64,000 nucleotides of DNA, from the NCBI GenBank assembly GCA_018971775.1, contig JAGXAB010000013.1:43406-107405 (forward strand), in the 5' to 3' direction. The notes under the pieces were generated by a model. That model did no database searches, was not told the origin of the DNA, and was given only the letters and a program-made list of their open reading frames with translations. The stretch comes from Cyanobacteria bacterium REEB67. Its GTDB lineage: Bacteria > Cyanobacteriota > Vampirovibrionia > Obscuribacterales > Obscuribacteraceae. The first letter of the stretch is position 1. Each line of letters opens with the position of its first letter. Both the position numbers and the translations under genes were made by a program. Of the stretch, positions 58,057 to 64,000 are shown piece by piece.

Positions 58057-59492
58057 TGGCTTCTCTGGAAAAAGCCCTGCCCTACGATAGCAAAGCGGCG
58101 AAAATAGGGATTGTCTTCTCTTCGCTCACCCTGCCAATCTGGGGCATCATTGCCCCCCTCACCCTGCTCATGTTTATTTTGATAGACGTCGGTCAGTTGT
58201 TCTTCCACAATGAAGATCTATTCAAGTGCCTGGGATACACCTTTGGGGCGGCCCTTTTTTTCATCAGCGGTGTCGTCGCCACCGGCATCTTAAAGGACAA
58301 TCAGCTCAGAGTCAGTCGAGATGGCCTCAATGTGCCGCTCTTCCTGACCGCTCGCAATCATTTCGAGCGTTTTATCGACTACCGCGACATTGTCAAAATC
58401 ATCGTCCAGGGTGACGATTATAAAAACGGCGATGTACGCCTGCACTTCATGCTCAAGGGCGGCGGCACAATAGACATCAATGGCCGCTCTCTCGATCACC
58501 TCGATCTCGAACATCTGCTCGTCTCATTGACCCTATGGTGCGAGCCGAGCGCTTTGAACGAACGTGTCATCGAGCTCAAGGACAGCCTGGCCGAAAGCGA
58601 TCAATATGGTCTGGTCAGCTACACAAAGATGTGGGAAGAAGAGCTCGGTAATCGCTATACCGCCACCGCCTTCATGCCGCTCACTCCGGGCACGAGACTG
58701 CTCGACGGTCAATTAAAAATTATCAGACAACTGACTTTTGGTGGCTGGTCGGCCGTCTATCTCTGTCAGGAATCAAACACTCGTTTGAAAGTCCTGAAAG
58801 AATCGGTCTTGCCGCCGACAGTCGGCGCCAACATGAAAGAAAAAGCGGAGGCGATGTTTTTGAAAGAAGCGGTGCTTCTGATGAAACTGTCCCATCCAAA
58901 TATCGTCAAAGTGCACGAACACTTCGTCGAAGAGGGCAGACACTACATGCTGCTCGACTATATCAACGGCCAGAACATGCGCCAGCTCGTCAAGACAGGA
59001 GGCGCCCTGCATGAATTTGATGTACTGAACTGGGCCTTTACTCTGACCGATATCCTCGCTTATTTGCATGAGCAAACGCCACCTCTAATCCACCGCGATC
59101 TCAGCCCGGACAATATCGTCATCGACAGCGACGGCAATCTCATGCTCATCGATTTTGGCGCCGCCAACGAACTACTTGGCACCGCCACCGGTACCTTAGT
59201 GGGCAAACAGTGCTATATTTCGCCAGAGCAATTCCGCGGCAAGGCCCAGGCCAGCTCTGATCTCTACTCGCTTGGAGCGACCCTGCATTATCTGCTCACG
59301 GCCAGCGATCCGGAGGCATTGTCTTCTTCTTCTCCGCGTGAACTTGTGCCTTCGGTGAGCCTGGAAATGGACAAGCTGGTGCGTGACCTGACGGCAATCG
59401 ATGTAAACGACAGACCAAAGAGCGCCCGCGAAGTAAAAGAGCACCTGCTCGACATCAGCAAGAGTCTGAAACTGGTCGGAGCAAAACGCTGA
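58056..59492 (+). CDS. Kinase array gene B: short membrane anchor plus Ser/Thr kinase
   Basis: 478 residues, ATG overlapping the upstream stop. Two hydrophobic helices near 20-45 and 60-80, then a beta-rich linker to about 210. The kinase (about 215-470) has LTFGGWSAVYLCQE, lysine near 248 in VLKESV, HRDLSPDN (346-348) with Ser for Lys, LIDFGAAN (DFG intact near 366-368), and SPEQFRGKAQASSDLYSLGATLHYLL. It is the closest relative of gene D (60859): LKIIRQLTFGGWSAVYLCQE against LKIVRQLSFGGLSAVYLCQE. Gene C follows 9 bp later. Confidence 0.93.
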   Translation: MASLEKALPYDSKAAKIGIVFSSLTLPIWGIIAPLTLLMFILIDVGQLFFHNEDLFKCLGYTFGAALFFISGVVATGILKDNQLRVSRDGLNVPLFLTARNHFERFIDYRDIVKIIVQGDDYKNGDVRLHFMLKGGGTIDINGRSLDHLDLEHLLVSLTLWCEPSALNERVIELKDSLAESDQYGLVSYTKMWEEELGNRYTATAFMPLTPGTRLLDGQLKIIRQLTFGGWSAVYLCQESNTRLKVLKESVLPPTVGANMKEKAEAMFLKEAVLLMKLSHPNIVKVHEHFVEEGRHYMLLDYINGQNMRQLVKTGGALHEFDVLNWAFTLTDILAYLHEQTPPLIHRDLSPDNIVIDSDGNLMLIDFGAANELLGTATGTLVGKQCYISPEQFRGKAQASSDLYSLGATLHYLLTASDPEALSSSSPRELVPSVSLEMDKLVRDLTAIDVNDRPKSAREVKEHLLDISKSLKLVGAKR

Positions 59493-59501
59493 GGTCGACC
59501 G

Positions 59502-60866
59502 ATGCAAAAGCTGAAAAGCAGAAGCTATGCCATCGATTTGAATGGACCAAAGGCGCGGATGAATCTGCGCCTTCTGGTGCTGCTGTCTCCATTCTGGGGA
59601 CTGGTGCTTCCAATGGCACTATTCGTTGATCGCTTTTTCGCATTCAATACGCTGCCTATGCTCTCTTTGCCTAAACTCTCGCTGATAGGCCTCTATTGCA
59701 CCGTCGTCCTTTTATGCACATCGATATTTTCCAATCGACTCGTCCTCTCCTCTAAAAAAAGAAGACATGGCTACAACTTTTTTGGCGGCGAAAACGTTGA
59801 AAATCTGACAAGGGTTGAGCTGACCAGATCTCCGCTGAGCGCAAAGGAAACTGTACTCGCATTTAAGTTTAAAGACGGCACTGACAAATCTTTTTTTGTC
59901 GAAACGGTCGGCATGGAAGGCCGCATGAAAGCAAGACTGATGGCGGCCGTGGACAACCTCGCTCCCGATTGTCAGATGACGCTGGCGGCCCGGGCAGCCC
60001 TGAGCAGAGGCGATGATTTCGGTCCGGCCCTTGCAGGTAAAGGGGACAGGGATCTGAGCGTCACGCTGGTCAAATTGCCGTACCAGTCCCACCCTGTAAT
60101 GGCGAGAATGAAGGAGGCATTCTTTCAATACCAGGGACTTTTCTGGCGCGCCTGGTGCCTGGCGCTACTACCGGTGACGATTTATGCGCTGCCGATCGTT
60201 TTTCAAGGTCTGAGTACCCCGTCGCAGCCGTTGTCAGAATTTTATGAGCCTTTGGATACGCCGTCTATCGCACAGTGGAAAAGTCTCTGGATGTGGACAC
60301 AACCATTGATGAACCCCCTGTTTGAAGGAAATCAGATTGTCTTCACTGTAACCAGCGCCTTATGGGCGAGGTTTTTTCTGGCTACAGGAGCCCTTGCCTG
60401 CGGCATTTTCGCTGCCCGCAGCTTGCTTGCACCAAATCGCCTGGAAATAGACGACCGAGCCCTGCGACTGCGTTTGCACATGCTTGGCACGGCGACCACA
60501 ACGGCTGAAATACTCTGGCCCCACGTCCGGCAGATCATTGTAAATAGAGATAACCAACCAGACCCAACCAAATGGACGATAAAATTTAGCGCTGATGATG
60601 GTAATGAAATGAAGATACGGCTCGGAGCGATCGGCGGATTGCACAGTCGCAATAAGCTTTTGACGGCAATCGAAAAGTACGCCGCCCAGGCCGCGGTCGA
60701 CGCCGAACTTAGCACTATCCTCGCACCGGTCGCCGATGTCAGCTATACAGATCTCTGGCTGACCTCGCTCGGCACCGCTGGCAGCGAGCAAGAAATAGAA
60801 AGGCGCACTAGCAACACCGCAGAGTTTTTAAAAGAATTGAACACGGCCGTAATAGCCAATGGCTGA
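59502..60866 (+). CDS. Kinase array gene C: membrane sensor module without kinase
   Basis: 454 residues. It matches the N-terminal part of gene A: LNGPKARMNLRLLVLLSPFWGLVLP against LNGPAERIELFLLIFAAPLWGVVFP, similar membrane segments (near 22-45, 65-80, 220-240, 275-305), and VSYTDLWLTSLG against TSYTELWMSALA. At that point, where A continues into its kinase, C continues only about 26 residues and stops. No catalytic motif is found. It may be a regulator, a dominant partner or a remnant. Its stop overlaps gene D by 8 bp (ATGGCTGA). Confidence 0.88.
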   Translation: MQKLKSRSYAIDLNGPKARMNLRLLVLLSPFWGLVLPMALFVDRFFAFNTLPMLSLPKLSLIGLYCTVVLLCTSIFSNRLVLSSKKRRHGYNFFGGENVENLTRVELTRSPLSAKETVLAFKFKDGTDKSFFVETVGMEGRMKARLMAAVDNLAPDCQMTLAARAALSRGDDFGPALAGKGDRDLSVTLVKLPYQSHPVMARMKEAFFQYQGLFWRAWCLALLPVTIYALPIVFQGLSTPSQPLSEFYEPLDTPSIAQWKSLWMWTQPLMNPLFEGNQIVFTVTSALWARFFLATGALACGIFAARSLLAPNRLEIDDRALRLRLHMLGTATTTAEILWPHVRQIIVNRDNQPDPTKWTIKFSADDGNEMKIRLGAIGGLHSRNKLLTAIEKYAAQAAVDAELSTILAPVADVSYTDLWLTSLGTAGSEQEIERRTSNTAEFLKELNTAVIANG

Positions 60867-62285
60867 CCTGTCAATCACGGCTCGTTATAAGTATTTCCCG
60901 GCGAATATCGCCCTAGGCTTCTGCGTCCTGACCACACCTTTTTGGGCGGTAATCTGTCCAACTCTAGCGTTCTGGTTGTGTTTCTCGACAATTGTCGACC
61001 ACAGTTTCGCAGATTATGCCTCACAAACCATATTTGGTGCGATGGGCTTCATCGCCGTTTTTTAATCAGCGCGACGATCACCCTGTTTTTTGCCGATAAC
61101 CGCATCATCGCCAGTGAAACGGGTCTGCGCCTGCCTCTCTTCACCTGCTTTGCCAGGATGCTTCGCAATCAGATTGCCTGGCACGATATCACCAGTATGC
61201 AAATACTGGGAAATCCAGATGAGGACTTGAAAAAACTAAAACTGAGGATCATCACCGCCGCCGATGGCATTCTAAATCTCGACCTCAGCTGTATTGAAGC
61301 AGCGGACCTGGAAATAATACTGCAATGCGCCGAGGTCTGGCTGCCGCCAACCGCGCAGGGATCCTTGACTGAATCGGCTCAGGAGAAACTGGCAAACCTA
61401 ACACTGCTAAGCAGCGCTCACAGTCAGAAGCACCTTTATGAAGACGAGCTCGACTACCGCTTCGGCTCGACCGCCTTCGTCCCCCTTGAACCGGGCGACG
61501 AATTGCAAAAGGGTTCTCTAAAAATCGTCAGGCAGCTCTCTTTTGGCGGTCTCTCTGCTGTCTATCTCTGCCAGGAATATGGCAGGCAGCTCTATGTCTT
61601 AAAAGAATCGGTGGTGCCTGCCGATACCCGCGCCGAAATCAAAGACAAAGCAATCGAATTGTTCAAAAGGGAAGCGGTAATCCTGGCCGGTCTCGATCAT
61701 CCACGCATCGTCAAAGTGCTGCGCAATTTTGAAGAGCAGAACCGCGAATATCTTTTGATCGAATATTTGCCCGGTCTAAGTCTCAGACAACTGGTGCGTC
61801 AGAGAGGTCCTGTACTCGAATCGGACGTAACGGTAATCGCCCTCAGTCTGGCCGAGACGGTCGCTTACCTGCATGCCTTCAAACCGCCGGTCATGCACCG
61901 CGACATCACTCCCGAAAACATCTTCTTGACCGAAGAGCAAACACCAATATTGATAGAATTTGGCGTAGCAAATGAATTTTTAGGCACCGCCACTGGTACT
62001 CTGGTCGGCAAACACTGTTACATCTCACCCGAACAGTTTCGCGGTAAAGCCACTACCTCCAGTGACCTCTATGCACTCGATGGCACTTTGCATTATCTGC
62101 TCACCGGCGAAGATCCAATACCACTCAGTCAGTCTCATCCGGCTCGAGTAAATGATATGGTCAGCCCGGCAATGGATCGTCTAATAGCCGATTTGACCGA
62201 GCAAGAACAGGCACTGAGAGTCAAGAATGCAGAAGAGTTGATTGAGCAGCTACAGGAATTCGTGACGACTGAAGATTCGGCATAA
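60859..62285 (+). pseudogene. Kinase array gene D: short anchor plus kinase, split by a -1 frameshift
   Basis: The first frame opens at ATG 60859 and runs 68 codons into a TAA at 61063 (about). The rest, in the -1 frame, runs to 62285. The break is at a T6 run (GTTTTTTAA, near 61057-61065): re-reading one T gives AVFLISATITLFF and a continuous chain of about 475 residues, matching gene B's 478. The kinase part has SFGGLSAVYLCQE, lysine in VLKESV, HRDITPEN with Thr for Lys, and IEFGVANE, where the usual DFG Asp is Glu. DLYALDGTLHY carries Asp for a conserved Gly. It may be decaying, a programmed frameshift, slippage, or a sequencing error in the homopolymer. Confidence 0.8.
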
Positions 62286-62312
62286 ACAGGACTAAGATGC
62301 GTTGCCAGTTTT

Positions 62313-62921
62313 ATGGGAATCGTGGCCGCTGGAGTAATAGGTTTGCCGGCGCTGGCGCAGTTCAATTTAAGCGTGCCGCAGGAGGAGTACCGCGATCCAA
62401 AAGTCTTCGGTAACTTTGTCTATATGATGCTGCCGTCGACGACATCCAGGACGCTTGCTGATGGAACGCACGAGAGGTATGGCATTGGTCGAGCCCGGCT
62501 GGGAGCAGATGGAAAGACTTTGGGGTCTTATTCAACTGAAGCGCACATGTTCAATAGTGCGTATAAAGATTTACCGGATGATTTACAGGAGAAATGGGCT
62601 TACGATCTCTGGCAATATTGCAAGGCTAGAGGTTGCTCGTTCGATGTTTATCGTAAACTAGTTGGCAGTCCTCTTTCAGATCAGGCGATGAATAGAACAG
62701 CGGTTAAGTACGATGACCAGAAGGATTTTGCTAATATGTGGTGGCGTCGGCACTATCCGGAATACAAACAAATGGGTTTTGTTTTTCAAGATCAATTCTT
62801 GAACGATACGATTGTCGATGCAACAAATGTCTGGACATATTTTGTTTTTCTCGATAATCCGGGAGCACTTTCGGTGACCTGGAAGGACGAGTTGGTTTAC
62901 AGAGCTATAGCAAAGAAATAG
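62313..62921 (+). CDS. Exported-like protein of unknown function
   Basis: 202 residues. The visible ATG starts MGIVAAGVIGLPALAQ, a signal peptide lacking a basic n-region, so the true start or frame upstream may differ (an ATG at 62297 is out of frame). The mature part (about 17-202) is rich in aromatic and polar residues (DPKVFGNFVYMMLP, EKWAYDLWQYCKARGCSFDVYRK, MWWRRHYPEYKQMGF, NVWTYFVFLDNPG). I do not recognise it. It follows gene D by 27 bp and may belong to the array's transcript. Confidence 0.75.
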   Translation: MGIVAAGVIGLPALAQFNLSVPQEEYRDPKVFGNFVYMMLPSTTSRTLADGTHERYGIGRARLGADGKTLGSYSTEAHMFNSAYKDLPDDLQEKWAYDLWQYCKARGCSFDVYRKLVGSPLSDQAMNRTAVKYDDQKDFANMWWRRHYPEYKQMGFVFQDQFLNDTIVDATNVWTYFVFLDNPGALSVTWKDELVYRAIAKK

Positions 62922-63608
62922 GCAGATAATGGCTAACCTGGAGCGTCTTGCTAATATTCAACGGCGCTCCTGCCCTTGCTGAAGATCCGTCCTTTTACCA
63001 TGATTGTTTCAATCTTCGTTTTGGATCTGTTTGTCCCGCGAGTAACATAGCTGTCCATTCGTGTCAATGTCGGTGACAGAAAAATGGACAGGTTTTGTTG
63101 TCTTCTGACCGAATTCCGAATTAATGTTTTGAGTTTTCGGAAAAGATGGCATTCTACGCAAAACGCTGGCTTGACAAACGTTAGCGGCTATGGTTAATTT
63201 GGAAATAACGAGCCCTAGATGACTTTGTTCTCTTAGCCCATGATCGTGCATCACTCGATTGGGGCCTTTCGATAACACTATTGTTTTTCGCTCTGGAGAC
63301 CCGTGATAAGGTAACCCGTCCTAGAGCAAACAAAGTCCATAGGAACACTTGTAAGACAAAAAAGCAATTTTTAAAAACCCGACAAACTAGCAATGCTGCC
63401 ACGTTGAAATCTTGGCGGTAGCTGCAGCAGGTTGTACCTGCAATTCCGTCAATCTTGATTGTCATTATAAGTAATGGCAATCTGCTATTCAGGATTGCGA
63501 TTGAACCGCTGCTAATAGCTTACTTGTTTAGATTTTCGTATTTCACCTAAAACGTTTAATCCGGATGGAAAGACATCCGCTGTTTTCGTTCGTTCCGGAG
63601 CATTGTTT
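62922..63608. other. Gap of about 690 bp without a convincing gene
   Basis: AT-richer than the rest. Two minus-strand frames (63009-63278 and 63181-63480) overlap each other and have no recognisable motif or ribosome site. A weak hairpin (62940-62945 with 62965-62970) lies just after the 62313 gene, and a nested inverted repeat is listed separately. It could be a remnant of a mobile element. Confidence 0.45.
63051..63091. repeat. Nested inverted repeat
   Basis: Outer arms CTGTCCATT (63051-63059) and AATGGACAG (63083-63091) are perfect; inside them TGTCA and TGACA pair again around a 7-base loop. TGTCCATT/TGTCA-like sequences occur at ends of some insertion sequences; no transposase is visible, so this may be a solo end, an operator or a coincidence. 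Confidence 0.5.
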
Positions 63609-64000
63609 ATGGTAGTTCCTACCCTATCCCGCAAGGTTGAGTGTGAGAGTCTTTTCGAAGCTATGCATGGATATTTTTGGAAGTTCGTTTGCTCATTGGT
63701 TCTATATCTGTCGTTTATTGTCCTCCCGGCCTCTGCTACTACTGCTCCAGCTATTTCGCCTTCAACCGGAGTTTACTCGACCGCGCAGGCAAGTGCTACC
63801 ATCACTGCTGATGCAGGAGCATCGATCTATTTCACGTTAGACGGATCGACTCCCAATCCGGCATCAAGTACGCCGTACACGGCACCGATAACGCTGAACT
63901 CGGTCAACACTATCAAAGCGATTGCCGTCTTGTCTGGTGTTTCGAGCAGTGTGACGACTGCGAACATTCAAAATGACGAAAACAGTGTTGTGGTTGCAAG
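63609..64000 (+). CDS. Start of an exported protein with chitobiase C-terminal-like domain (partial)
   Basis: Open to the window edge, 130 codons visible. ATG at 63609 with GGAG about 8 bp upstream; an internal ATG at 63663 begins the signal peptide core and is an alternative. Hydrophobic residues of about 25-43 (FVCSLVLYLSFIVLPASA) are the signal. Then comes a CHB_HEX_C-type beta-sandwich: PAISPSTGVYSTAQASATITADAG, IYFTLDGSTPNPAS, YTAPITLNSVNTIKAIAV. This domain is common in large secreted bacterial proteins as a carbohydrate- or surface-related module, often in tandem. What follows is outside the window. Confidence 0.85.
   Translation, partial: MVVPTLSRKVECESLFEAMHGYFWKFVCSLVLYLSFIVLPASATTAPAISPSTGVYSTAQASATITADAGASIYFTLDGSTPNPASSTPYTAPITLNSVNTIKAIAVLSGVSSSVTTANIQNDENSVVVA

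Noticed and set aside
63009..63480. Two overlapping minus-strand frames as possible transposase remnants
   Set aside because: No transposase motif (DDE or HUH) could be seen; kept only as an AT-rich gap.

Overview
The window is a gene-dense bacterial chromosome segment with moderately high GC. Its mixture is housekeeping genes (carB, alaS, rel, mutS2, hflX, nadK, murT), many Sec-exported TPR and low-complexity proteins, and an unusual number of Hanks-type Ser/Thr kinases. This looks most like a non-photosynthetic cyanobacterial relative (Melainabacteria/Vampirovibrionia, Candidatus Obscuribacter type). That placement is inferred from gene style; no rRNA or tRNA gene was seen that could settle it.

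Layout. Positions 1-7757 (minus strand) hold two giant Ala-rich proteins of unknown function, the first cut by the window edge. Positions 7983-12833 carry mutS2 with a small partner gene, a gamma-class carbonic anhydrase-like protein and an exported alpha/beta hydrolase; the last two converge on a long perfect hairpin. Positions 13105-18340 carry carB, deoC and an exported TPR protein. Positions 18434-22556 hold two adjacent receptor-like kinases, one with a clear extracytoplasmic TPR domain. Positions 22627-33454 contain murT-nadK (minus strand), alaS, an exported set including a CsgG-like and a TPR protein, ilvE, and small exported proteins. Positions 34067-39016 contain a Gly-rich exported protein, a bifunctional Rel, rdgB, and a cytidine-deaminase homologue that has lost every zinc ligand. 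Positions 39047-46649 contain TPR and HEAT-like proteins, a UbiD-family decarboxylase, an S41 protease and two exported Met/Gly/Gln-rich proteins. Positions 46677-55613 contain hflX with a TPR gene, dps, a TonB-C-like/GlcD/SulP gene run and tatD.

The most unusual region is 55672-62285, four tightly coupled or overlapping genes: membrane sensor plus kinase (A), short membrane anchor plus kinase (B), sensor without kinase (C), and short anchor plus kinase (D). This reads as a duplicated two-gene unit (A-B, then C-D) in which C lacks the kinase half. D is split by a -1 frameshift at a T6 run and has EFG in place of DFG. Gene A has a 9-bp tandem repeat inserted between its glycine loop and its catalytic lysine. 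The window ends, after about 690 bp without a convincing gene, in the start of an exported protein with a chitobiase C-terminal-like domain.

Themes: signalling kinases joined to membrane and TPR modules, a large exported low-complexity repertoire (three proteins share a PPGxF motif near the mature N-terminus), and pseudoenzyme candidates. Start sites, operons and regulation are inferred from sequence alone.
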